From Streptomyces akebiae (GTDB lineage Bacteria; Actinomycetota; Actinomycetes; Streptomycetales; Streptomycetaceae), in the NCBI RefSeq assembly GCF_019599145.1, contig NZ_CP080647.1, forward strand, positions 4,774,001 to 4,838,000: a stretch of 64,000 nucleotides of DNA, read 5' to 3'. The translations under genes were made by a program, and so were the position numbers. Each line of letters begins with the position of its first letter. The stretch's first letter is position 1. The notes beneath the pieces were generated by a model. The model did no database searches. It was not told the DNA's origin and saw only the letters and a list, made by a program, of their open reading frames with translations. Shown here in pieces: positions 51,917 through 60,186 of this stretch.

Positions 51917-53163
51917 GCAAGCGGCGTCCTCGGCGCGCGGCCGTCACCGGAATCGGCGTGGTCGCGCCCAACGGAACGAGCACCGAGACGTTCTGGAAGT
52001 CGACCCGGGAGGGCATCAGCGTCCTGGACCGGGTCACCCGCGAGGGCTGCGGGCACCTGCCGCTCAAGGTGGCCGGCGAGGTCCGGAACTTCGACCCGCC
52101 CTCGGCGGTCGAGGAGCGCTATCTCGTCCAGACCGACCGGTTCACGCACTTCGCGATGGCCGCCGCCGACCAGGCGCTCGACGACGCCCGCCTCGACCGG
52201 CCCGCGACCGACGCGGCCCCGTTCTCGGTGGGCGTGGTCACCGCGGCCGGCTCCGGCGGCGGCGAGTTCGGGCAGCGGGAGCTGCAACAGCTGTGGTCCA
52301 AGGGCAGCCGTTTCGTCGGCCCGTACCAGTCCATCGCCTGGTTCTACGCCGCGAGCACCGGTCAGATCTCCATCCGCCGGGGCTTCAAGGGCCCCTGCGG
52401 GGTGATCGCCTCCGACGAGGCCGGCGGCCTCGACGCCGTGGCGCACGCGGCGTGGGCGGTGCGGCGCGGCACCGACGTGATGGTGACCGGCGCGACCGAG
52501 GCGCCGCTCGCCCCCTACTCGATGGTCTGCCAGCTCGGCTACCCGGAGCTGAGCACCGTGGCCGACCCGGACCGTGCCTACCGTCCCTTCACCGCGGCGG
52601 CCTGCGGGTTCGTACCCGCCGAGGGCGGCGCGATGCTCGTGGTGGAGGCCGAGGAGACCGCCCGGGAACGCGGCGCCCCCGTACGGGCGTACCTGGCGGG
52701 CCACGCGGCGACGTTCACCGGCGCCTCCCGCTGGGAGGAGTCCCGGGCGGGCCTCGCCGAGGCGATCCGGGGCGCCCTGGAGGAGGCCGGCTGCGCCCCC
52801 GAGGAGGTCGACGTGGTCTTCGCCGACGCCCTCGGCACCCCGGCGGCGGACCGGGCCGAGGCGCTGGCCCTCACGGACGCCCTCGGCGCGCACGGCACCC
52901 GGGTCCCCGTCACGGCGCCGAAGACCGCCGTGGGCCGGGGCAACGGCGCGGCGGCCGTGCTGGACGTGGCGGCGGCGGTGCTCGCGATGGAGCACGGCGT
53001 CATCCCGCCCACCCCCAACGTCTTCGACGTCTGCCACGACCTCGACCTCGTCACCGTCCGCGCCCGCGCCGCCGAGCCGCGCACGGCGCTGGTCCTCAGC
53101 CGGGGACTCATGGGGTCGAACTCGGCGCTGGTGCTGCGGCTCGGCCCCGGCGACACCTCCTGA
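51913..53163 (+). CDS. whiE-ORFIV: Type II PKS chain-length factor (KS-beta)
   Basis: 416 residues, paralogous to KS-alpha. The active-site Cys is replaced: the aligned segment is [16 protein letters not shown] with Glu169 at the position of KS-alpha Cys169. Most chain-length factors have Gln there (the decarboxylating residue), so Glu is worth noting. Other conserved regions are [20 protein letters not shown] then [20 protein letters not shown], and [20 protein letters not shown]. It heterodimerises with KS-alpha and sets chain length. It starts at the KS-alpha stop, and the ACP gene follows after 75 bp. Confidence 0.93.
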   Translation: MSKRRPRRAAVTGIGVVAPNGTSTETFWKSTREGISVLDRVTREGCGHLPLKVAGEVRNFDPPSAVEERYLVQTDRFTHFAMAAADQALDDARLDRPATDAAPFSVGVVTAAGSGGGEFGQRELQQLWSKGSRFVGPYQSIAWFYAASTGQISIRRGFKGPCGVIASDEAGGLDAVAHAAWAVRRGTDVMVTGATEAPLAPYSMVCQLGYPELSTVADPDRAYRPFTAAACGFVPAEGGAMLVVEAEETARERGAPVRAYLAGHAATFTGASRWEESRAGLAEAIRGALEEAGCAPEEVDVVFADALGTPAADRAEALALTDALGAHGTRVPVTAPKTAVGRGNGAAAVLDVAAAVLAMEHGVIPPTPNVFDVCHDLDLVTVRARAAEPRTALVLSRGLMGSNSALVLRLGPGDTS

Positions 53164-53237
53164 CCACCCCTCCCGACGCCCCACCCGACGCCCCACCCCC
53201 GCACCGACGCTCCACCTCTGCACCAAGGAGAAACCGC

Positions 53238-53976
<739 letters not shown>

Positions 53977-54025
53977 GCGCCGAGCGATCGAGCGCTCTCC
54001 GACCGAGCCGGACGGAGAACACCCC

Positions 54026-54358
54026 ATGCACCAGTCCCTGATCGTCGCCCGGATGGCCCCGGGCGCCGCCCCGGACATCGCCAAGATCTTCGAGGAGTCC
54101 GACCGGGGGGAGCTGCCGCACCTCATCGGAGTCTCCCGGCGCAGCCTCTTCCAGTTCGACGACGTGTACATGCATCTCGTCGAGTCCGAGCGGGACCCCA
54201 CGCCCGCCATCACGAAGATGGCCGGACACCCCGAGTTCCGGGCCATCAGCGAACAGCTGTCGGCGTACGTCACCGCGTACGACCCCGCGACCTGGCGTTC
54301 GCCGAAGGACGCGATGGCGAAGTGCTTCTACCGCTGGGAGCGGGACAACCGCTCCTGA
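54026..54358 (+). CDS. whiE-ORFVII: TcmI-type polyketide cyclase (WhiE ORFVII type)
   Basis: 110 residues, ferredoxin-like dimeric cyclase: HQSLIVARMAPGAAPDIAKI then FEESDRGELPHLIGVSRRSL, FQFDDVYMHLVES, and FRAISEQLSAYVTAYDPATW. These features match TcmI/WhiE-VII proteins, which form later rings of pentacyclic polyketides. ATG 54026 is preceded by GGACGGAGAACACCCC. It is the last gene of the operon and is followed directly by a strong terminator. Confidence 0.93.
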   Translation: MHQSLIVARMAPGAAPDIAKIFEESDRGELPHLIGVSRRSLFQFDDVYMHLVESERDPTPAITKMAGHPEFRAISEQLSAYVTAYDPATWRSPKDAMAKCFYRWERDNRS

Positions 54359-54366
54359 AACACCGC

Positions 54367-54407
54367 CAGGCCGCCGGGCACGCGCGTCGCGCGTGCCCGG
54401 CGGCCTG
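54367..54407. terminator. Perfect 19-bp-stem bidirectional terminator
   Basis: Arms 54367-54385 and 54389-54407 are exact reverse complements around a GTC loop. It lies 8 bp after the cyclase stop and 18 bp from the stop of the convergent methyltransferase gene, ending both transcripts. Confidence 0.85.
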
Positions 54408-54425
54408 TGCCGGTCACCGTGCGTG

Positions 54426-55535
54426 TCACCCGGGCACGTGGCAGTCGAACGCGTGCAGATAGGCGTTGACCGGCCGTACGTCGTCGATGACCAGCCCCGC
54501 GGCCGACAACCGGGAGGTCATGCTCTCGGTGGTGTGCTTGGCCCCGCCGACGTTGAGGAGCAGCAGCAGGTCCATGGCGGTGCTGAACCGCATCGACGGC
54601 GAGTCGTCGACGAGGTTCTCGATGACGACGACCCGGGTGCCGGGGCCGCCCGCCCCGATGACGTTGCGCAGCAGCCGGGCGGTGCTGTCGTCGTCCCACT
54701 CCAGGATGTTCTTGATGACGTACACGTCGGCCCGGACCGGGACGGCCTCACGGCAGTCGCCGGGGACGACCCGGGTGCGGTCGGCGAGCGCGCCGCCCGG
54801 ACGCAGCCGGGGGTCGGCGTTCTCCACCACGCGCGGCAGGTCGAGCAGGGTGCCCTGCAGCGCCGGGTGCTTCTCCAGGAGGCTCGCCACCACGTGGCCC
54901 TGCCCGCCGCCGATGTCGGCGACGGACGAACTCCCCGACAGGTCGAGGAACTCGGCGACGTCCCGCGCGGACTGCGTGCTGGACGTCGTCATGGCCCGGT
55001 TGAAGACGTCCGCCGACTCCGGGGCGTCCTCGTTGAGGTAGACGAAGAACTCCTTGCCGTACAGGTCCTCGACGACGTTGCGGCCGGAGCGCACCGCCTC
55101 GTCGAGCTTCGGCCAGGCGTCCCAGGTCCACGGTTCGGTGCACCACAGGGCGATGGCGCGCAGGCTGTGCGGGTCGTCCTCCCGCAGCAGCCGGGACATG
55201 TCGGTGTGCGCGAACGTCCCGTCCGGCCGTTCGGTGAAGACGCCGTGGCAGGACAGGGCCCGCAACAGCCGTCGCAGCGACTTCGGTTCGGCCTTGACCG
55301 CGGCCGCGAGGTCCTCCGCGGACAGCGGGGTGTCGCCGAGGGCGTCGGCGATCCCCAGCCGGGCCGCCGCGCGCAGGGCGGCGGCGACCGCCGCGCCGAA
55401 CACGAGCTCCCTGAACCGCATGGGCGGCGGCGGGGCGGCCTGGGTGTCCTGCGCGGACGTGTGGACGGCCTGGGTCCGCGTGGTGCGGGCGGGGGGTGAC
55501 GGCTCCCCCGGCGGCCTGGTCTGAGCGGTCGTCAT
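54426..55535 (-). CDS. SAM-dependent methyltransferase next to the spore-pigment cluster
   Basis: 369 residues, Methyltransf_2 family. Winged dimerisation domain (LGIADALGDTPLSAEDLAAA then VKAEPKSLRRLLRAL), SAM loop SVADIGGGQGHVVASLLEKH, and VIENLVDDSPSMRFSTAMDL. The usual catalytic HDW motif is replaced: the segment reads YVIKNILEWDDDSTARLLRN, so Leu-Glu-Trp stands for His-Asp-Trp. This resembles members that do not use a His base, such as RdmB-like hydroxylases or C-methyltransferases. It is convergent with the PKS genes and may tailor the pigment. An N-terminal Pro/Thr/Gln-rich ~35 residues suggests the true start could be the later MRFRELVFG. Confidence 0.87.
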   Translation of the reverse strand: MTTAQTRPPGEPSPPARTTRTQAVHTSAQDTQAAPPPPMRFRELVFGAAVAAALRAAARLGIADALGDTPLSAEDLAAAVKAEPKSLRRLLRALSCHGVFTERPDGTFAHTDMSRLLREDDPHSLRAIALWCTEPWTWDAWPKLDEAVRSGRNVVEDLYGKEFFVYLNEDAPESADVFNRAMTTSSTQSARDVAEFLDLSGSSSVADIGGGQGHVVASLLEKHPALQGTLLDLPRVVENADPRLRPGGALADRTRVVPGDCREAVPVRADVYVIKNILEWDDDSTARLLRNVIGAGGPGTRVVVIENLVDDSPSMRFSTAMDLLLLLNVGGAKHTTESMTSRLSAAGLVIDDVRPVNAYLHAFDCHVPG

Positions 55536-55577
55536 GCGACGCCTTCCTTCTTCGAGTTCATGGACGGCCCCGGCCGG

Positions 55578-56642
55578 TCAGCACAGTCCGGCGGGCTTGG
55601 ACGCCGCGCAGGTGTTGCCCGAGAAGGTGTTGCCCTTGCCGGCGGTGTCGGTGTTGACGATGTCCGCCGGGGCGTTGTTCTCCAGGACGTTCTCGGTGAT
55701 CCGGTTCCGCTCGCTGGTGGTGCCCACGAAGCTCTTCCACACGACGATGCCGCCCGACAGCGGGGAGGCGCCGGCGTTCCCGGTGATCCGGTTCCGCGTC
55801 ACCAGGGTGTCCTCGGCGCCGGTCAGCACGATGCCGGTGCCCTGGAGGGCGTCCAGTCGCGCGGTCTTCGGGCAGGACTTGTTGTTGCGGTCGACGAGGT
55901 TGTCGCGCACGGTCAGCGCGCCGGCCCTCGGCATGTTCTCGTCGCCGACGACGAAGACGCCCGCGCAGTTGCCGGTGATGTGGTTGTCCGCGACGGTGAG
56001 GTTGCGCAGACGCCGGACGGTGAGGCCGATCCGGTTGCCCTCCAGGCGGTTGTGGGCGACGACGGTGCCGCCGCTGTCCGTGGCTCCCTGCTCGGCCTTG
56101 ACGGTGTTCGCGAGGAACAGACCGGCGTCGCCGTTGTCCCGGGCGGTGTTCTTGCGGAACACGCCGCGTACCGAGCGCTCCTGGGCGATGCCCCACACGC
56201 CGTTCTTCACCGCGGTCACGTGCCGGACGGTCAGCCGGTCGGTGTCCTGCGCGAACACCCCGGACCCGGTGAAGCCGGTCACGGTCAGGTTGGCGACGGT
56301 GACGTCCTCGACCTTGTGGTCCTTCGTCCCGATCACACAGATGCCGTTGCCGGCGTCGCCGCACCCGTCGGCGGCCTTCTTCACGGCCGGTTCGACGACG
56401 GTGCGGGGGCCCATGCCGCGCAGGGTGATGCCGTGGGTGCTCACCCTGACGCTCTCGCGGTAGGTGCCGGAGGCCACGAGCACGGTGTCCCCGGGCGCCG
56501 CCGCGTCCACCGCCTGCTGGATGGACTCCCCCGGGAAGACCACATGGGTCGGATGATGGGCGACGGCCTGCGGGGCGGCCCCGAGCCCCATCCCGATGAC
56601 CGCCGCCACGCACGCCAGATAGCCAATATGCGATTTCGTCAT
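55578..56642 (-). CDS. Secreted right-handed parallel beta-helix protein
   Basis: 354 residues. From ATG 56642 a signal peptide (HIGYLACVAAVIGMGLGAAP) leads into PTHVVFPGESIQQAVDAAAP then GDTVLVASGTYRESVRV, a NosD/pectate-lyase-type beta-helix start, followed by some ten turns of VxxNxITGNxxGVFV-like repeats (LTVADNHITGNCAGVFVVGD, DTLVTRNRITGNAGASPLSG). Several cysteines (CGDAGNGICVIG; terminal TCAASKPAGLC) may form disulfides. It is probably an extracellular carbohydrate-active or structural protein; no catalytic signature is visible. It lies upstream of the methyltransferase on the same strand, 42 bp apart. Confidence 0.85.
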   Translation of the reverse strand: MTKSHIGYLACVAAVIGMGLGAAPQAVAHHPTHVVFPGESIQQAVDAAAPGDTVLVASGTYRESVRVSTHGITLRGMGPRTVVEPAVKKAADGCGDAGNGICVIGTKDHKVEDVTVANLTVTGFTGSGVFAQDTDRLTVRHVTAVKNGVWGIAQERSVRGVFRKNTARDNGDAGLFLANTVKAEQGATDSGGTVVAHNRLEGNRIGLTVRRLRNLTVADNHITGNCAGVFVVGDENMPRAGALTVRDNLVDRNNKSCPKTARLDALQGTGIVLTGAEDTLVTRNRITGNAGASPLSGGIVVWKSFVGTTSERNRITENVLENNAPADIVNTDTAGKGNTFSGNTCAASKPAGLC

Positions 56643-56769
56643 ATTCCACAAGATATGACCAAGCGCCACGCAAACCGGCCCGATGGTCCGTCCGAGGGCG
56701 TGTCTCGCCGACGTCCCCCGCTCCGGCCGTCAGCGACCGCCGGCGGCCGTCAGCGACCTTCAGCAACCT

Positions 56770-57930
56770 TCAGCCGCCGAGGCGCCGTCGGTCCTCCTCG
56801 TCCCACGTACGCGTGTCGCGCGGTTCGACGTACGGCTCCTCGTGGGGCGGATGGCCGCCCGCCAGGGCACGCTGACGCGCCAGTTCGGCGTCGAACTCCA
56901 GGCCGAGGAGGATCGCCAGATTGGTGATCCACAGCCACACCAGGAAGATGATCACACCCGCGATGGCGCCGTAAGTCCTGTTGTACGAGCCGAAGTTGGC
57001 CACGTAGAAGGCGAAGCCGGCCGAGGCGGCCAGCCAGATCAGCAGGGCGAGCAGACTGCCCGGCGTGATCCAGCGGAAACCGCGGACCTTGGCGTTCGGG
57101 GTGGCCCAGTAGAGGACCGCGATCATGATCGTGACCAGCACGACCAGCACCGGCCACTTCGCGATCGACCACACGGTGAGCGCCGTGTCACCGACCCCGA
57201 GCGTGGTGCCGACCTCCTTGGCCAGGGCGCCGGTGAACACCACGATCAGGGCGCTGATCACGGCCATCACCATCAGCACCACGGTCACACCGACCCGGAC
57301 CGGCAGCACCTTCCACACCGGACGGCCCTCGGGGACGTCGTACACCGCGTTCGCGCTCCTGATGAACGCCGCGACATAGCCGGAGGCCGACCACACCGCG
57401 AGCGCCAGACCCACGATCGCCATGATCGAGCCGAGCCCGGCGTTGCCCTGCATCTGCCGGACGGCGTTGGTCAGGACGTCCCGCGCGGCGCCGGGGGCGA
57501 GCTGCTGGATGTTGTCCAGCACCTGCTGCGTCGCCGAGCGCCCGACGATCCCCAGCAGGGAGACGAGCGCCAGCAGCGCCGGGAACAGAGCGAGGATCCC
57601 GTAGTAGGTCAACGCCGCCGCCCGGTCGGTCAGCTCGTCCTTCTTGAACTCCTTCAGGGTGCCCTTCAGCACCGCCCACCAGGAGCGTTTGGGCAGGTCG
57701 GTGGGGCTGTCCGGGGCCCGCCGCTCCACCTCCTCGTCGGGCCCGGCCGCCGGTGCCCGCGCGGTCTCGCCCGCCGCGTGGCGCCCGGCCTCCTCGCCGC
57801 GCCCGCCGCGCCCGTCGTGCTCGCCGGGCTCGACCTGCTCGTCGCGCTCGAACCGGTCGGTGTGCCCGCCGTAGCCGGGGTGCCCACCGTGCCGTCCCTG
57901 CCCTCTGTGCCGTCTCAGCGTTCGCATCAT
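56770..57930 (-). CDS. YihY/BrkB-family inner membrane protein
   Basis: 386 residues. A hydrophilic ~85-residue Gly/Arg/Glu-rich start is followed by the YihY core: SWWAVLKGTLKEFKKDELTD then RAAALTYYGILALFPALLAL, VWSASGYVAAFIRSANAVYD then VPEGRPVWKVLPVRVGVTVV, PNAKVRGFRWITPGSLLALL, and NFGSYNRTYGAIAGVIIFLV then WLWITNLAILLGLEFDAELA. Six membrane helices are expected. Despite old labels (ribonuclease BN), members are membrane proteins of uncertain transport role. The C-terminal tail is acidic. The gene stands alone. Confidence 0.92.
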   Translation of the reverse strand: MMRTLRRHRGQGRHGGHPGYGGHTDRFERDEQVEPGEHDGRGGRGEEAGRHAAGETARAPAAGPDEEVERRAPDSPTDLPKRSWWAVLKGTLKEFKKDELTDRAAALTYYGILALFPALLALVSLLGIVGRSATQQVLDNIQQLAPGAARDVLTNAVRQMQGNAGLGSIMAIVGLALAVWSASGYVAAFIRSANAVYDVPEGRPVWKVLPVRVGVTVVLMVMAVISALIVVFTGALAKEVGTTLGVGDTALTVWSIAKWPVLVVLVTIMIAVLYWATPNAKVRGFRWITPGSLLALLIWLAASAGFAFYVANFGSYNRTYGAIAGVIIFLVWLWITNLAILLGLEFDAELARQRALAGGHPPHEEPYVEPRDTRTWDEEDRRRLGG

Positions 57931-57986
57931 GCTGTGCGAGTAGCCGACCCGGCACGGCTTATACGTGCATATTCACGGCAAATCAT

Positions 57987-59228
57987 TCAGCGCGGAGGCG
58001 CCGGGCGGTCGTAGACGTTGTCCGGGGTGATCACCTCCGTGACCGCGCGGGCGAGCAGCGAGGACGGCTCCTGGCCCTCGTGGGTCACGTCGGTGTTGAG
58101 CAGCAGCACCAGGGTGGCCTTCCGGGCCGGCAGGTAGACGGTCACGCTCTGGTAGCCCGGGATGGAGCCGTTGTGGCCGATCCAGCCGCCGGTCTCGAAG
58201 ACGCCGAGGCCGTAGCCGGTGCCGGGGAAGCCGGTCGGCAGCGTCGTCAGCCGTTCGCGCTGGGTCTGCGGGCTGAGGAGGGTCCCCGTGGCGACGACCC
58301 CGGCCCAGCGGCGCAGGTCGCGCAGGTCCGAGATCACCGCGCCGGCCGCCCAGGCCCAGCTGGGGTTCCAGTCCGTGGCGTCCTCGATCTCGCCGCTGAG
58401 CGTCTGGTTCGTGTAGCCGTGCGCGTGCGGCTCGGGGAACTCGCGGCCCTCGGGAAACAGTGTGCGGCGCAGCCCTGCCGGACGCAGCACCCGCTGGTGG
58501 AGGTAGTCGGCGAAGCGCTTGCCGCTGACCTGCTCGACCACCAGGCCGAGCAGGACGAAGTTGGTGTTGGAGTACTGGAACTCTTCACCCGGCGCGAAGG
58601 TGTTCGGGTGCCGGAAGGCGTACGCGAGCAGCTCACGCGGCGTGAACGAGCGGCTCGGGTCGCTCAACAGGGCCTGTGCGAAGTCCGGGTCGGCGCTGTA
58701 CGGGAAGAGGCCGCTGCGCATCTGCGCGAGCTGACGCAACGTGATCCGGTGACCGTTCGGCACGCCCCGGACGTAGCGGGAGATCGGGTCGTCCAGGCGG
58801 ACCCTGCGGTCGTCGACGAGTTGGAGCAGCGCGGTGGCCGTGAACGTCTTCGTCTCGCTGCCGATCCGCAGGAACAGGTCGCTGGTCATGGGTCGGCGGG
58901 TGATGGTGTCGGCGACCCCGGTGGACCGGACGTAGCACCCCTGGCCCGGGATCCACAGGCCGACGGTGACGCCGGGGATGCCGGCCTCCCGGCGGACGCC
59001 CGCGACGGCTTCGTCCAGACGGGCGGTCAGTTCGGGGCCGAGACCGCCGCGCGGACAGTCATTCTTGTCGTACCGGTCCTTGTCGTATCGGCCTTTGTCG
59101 TACCGGCCTTCGTCATACCGGTCGGCCGCCGCGTGCACGGTCGTCGCGGGTGCCATCGCCATCGGAGCCAGTACGGACGCCACCAGCAGCGCGGCGGCGA
59201 ACGGACGGCGGGAGGGGGTGCGTCGCAT
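57987..59228 (-). CDS. Secreted serine hydrolase (class C beta-lactamase / D,D-peptidase family)
   Basis: 413 residues with a signal peptide (FAAALLVASVLAPMAMAPAT then TVHAA). Catalytic motifs: Ser124 and Lys127 in RIGSETKTFTATALLQL (SxxK), YSNTNFVLLGLVVEQ (YxN) and GGWIGHNGSIPGYQSV (HxG variant of KTG). This indicates a D-alanyl-D-alanine carboxypeptidase, esterase or beta-lactamase-like enzyme outside the cell. Just after the signal peptide is a repeat DRYDEGRYDKGRYDKDRYDK, encoded by 15-bp DNA repeats at 59065-59125, which may act as a charged spacer. ATG 59228 starts directly at the signal peptide. Confidence 0.9.
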   Translation of the reverse strand: MRRTPSRRPFAAALLVASVLAPMAMAPATTVHAAADRYDEGRYDKGRYDKDRYDKNDCPRGGLGPELTARLDEAVAGVRREAGIPGVTVGLWIPGQGCYVRSTGVADTITRRPMTSDLFLRIGSETKTFTATALLQLVDDRRVRLDDPISRYVRGVPNGHRITLRQLAQMRSGLFPYSADPDFAQALLSDPSRSFTPRELLAYAFRHPNTFAPGEEFQYSNTNFVLLGLVVEQVSGKRFADYLHQRVLRPAGLRRTLFPEGREFPEPHAHGYTNQTLSGEIEDATDWNPSWAWAAGAVISDLRDLRRWAGVVATGTLLSPQTQRERLTTLPTGFPGTGYGLGVFETGGWIGHNGSIPGYQSVTVYLPARKATLVLLLNTDVTHEGQEPSSLLARAVTEVITPDNVYDRPAPPR

Positions 59229-59490
59229 GTCGGGCGCCTTCTCCGAAGCAGGGTCTCGAAGGCGCAAGCGTCACCGTCCGAGCTCTGGGCAAAAGCCTCT
59301 GCCCCGAACACACTCCGGCGAGTCCACTCGTTCGGAGCCGGCCCTGACTTCACCGTTTCAACGGCCATCCACCGTGGTGCGCTCCTCGCGGAAATCACCG
59401 CGGATCGCTATTCTCCCGAATGCCCAAAATCAGGCTCGTCCTCCCGCGTGCCAGCCGGAAAAGCGGATCCCTCATGGAGCAGGATTCAGA

Positions 59491-60174
59491 ATGAGAACCG
59501 ATTATGATTCGGTAAATCAAAACCCTGACGGGGTTCAGCAGCTCGACACCCAGCCCATCTGGCTCCCCGGTCCGCGGGCCGCTTCCGACGGAGGGGACCC
59601 GGACGCCGAGCTGATCCAGATGGCCTATGCGACGCACGGGCTGGCTCCGGACCCGACGCTGTCGGACGTCCGTGACCTCCCGCGCCGCCCCGTCAGCCGA
59701 CGTCGCCCCCGCCCGGGTGCCCACTTCTTCTCCAGGAACCCGAGGATCGTCCCCGTCGCGTTCTTGATTACGACTATCGCCGTGTGCGCACTGACCATGC
59801 TTTATTGGTCCGTATCCTATTCATACATTCAACTGCGCGACATCGCGCTGCTGGTGGTGTCGGAGCATCTCGCGCGCTGGTGGCCCCTGACCGTGTACGG
59901 GCCGTGGCTTCTGGCGGGGCTGTCCATTGTCCGGGCGGCGGTGCAACAGCGCACCGCCCGGCGGTCCTGGGCTGTGATGCTGCTCTCGTCCGGCACGGCG
60001 GTGGCGTTGTGCATCGGCCAGTCACCGGGTTCCCTGCTGGCCATGGTGATCGTCGGAATTCCACCGATCACCGCGCTGGTCTGTTTCCGTGAACTCGTCG
60101 GCCAGTTCTCGTCCGCGCCCGGCCCCCGGCACGCCGCCGACGCCCTCGGCGGCCCCAGGCAGGGCGGGCGGTAG
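59491..60174 (+). CDS. DUF2637-type membrane protein
   Basis: 227 residues. After a polar ~90-residue start come four helices: VPVAFLITTIAVCALTMLYW, IALLVVSEHLARWWPLTVYG then PWLLAGLSIVRAAV, RRSWAVMLLSSGTAVALCIG and SLLAMVIVGIPPITALVCFR. This matches DUF2637 proteins, which in Streptomyces are often membrane partners encoded near conjugative or regulatory genes. AGCAGGATTCAG precedes ATG 59491. AT content just upstream (59380-59520) is higher than average and likely holds the promoter. It is convergent with the SpoIIE-like gene. Confidence 0.82.
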   Translation: MRTDYDSVNQNPDGVQQLDTQPIWLPGPRAASDGGDPDAELIQMAYATHGLAPDPTLSDVRDLPRRPVSRRRPRPGAHFFSRNPRIVPVAFLITTIAVCALTMLYWSVSYSYIQLRDIALLVVSEHLARWWPLTVYGPWLLAGLSIVRAAVQQRTARRSWAVMLLSSGTAVALCIGQSPGSLLAMVIVGIPPITALVCFRELVGQFSSAPGPRHAADALGGPRQGGR

Positions 60175-60186
60175 GACGGCCGCACG

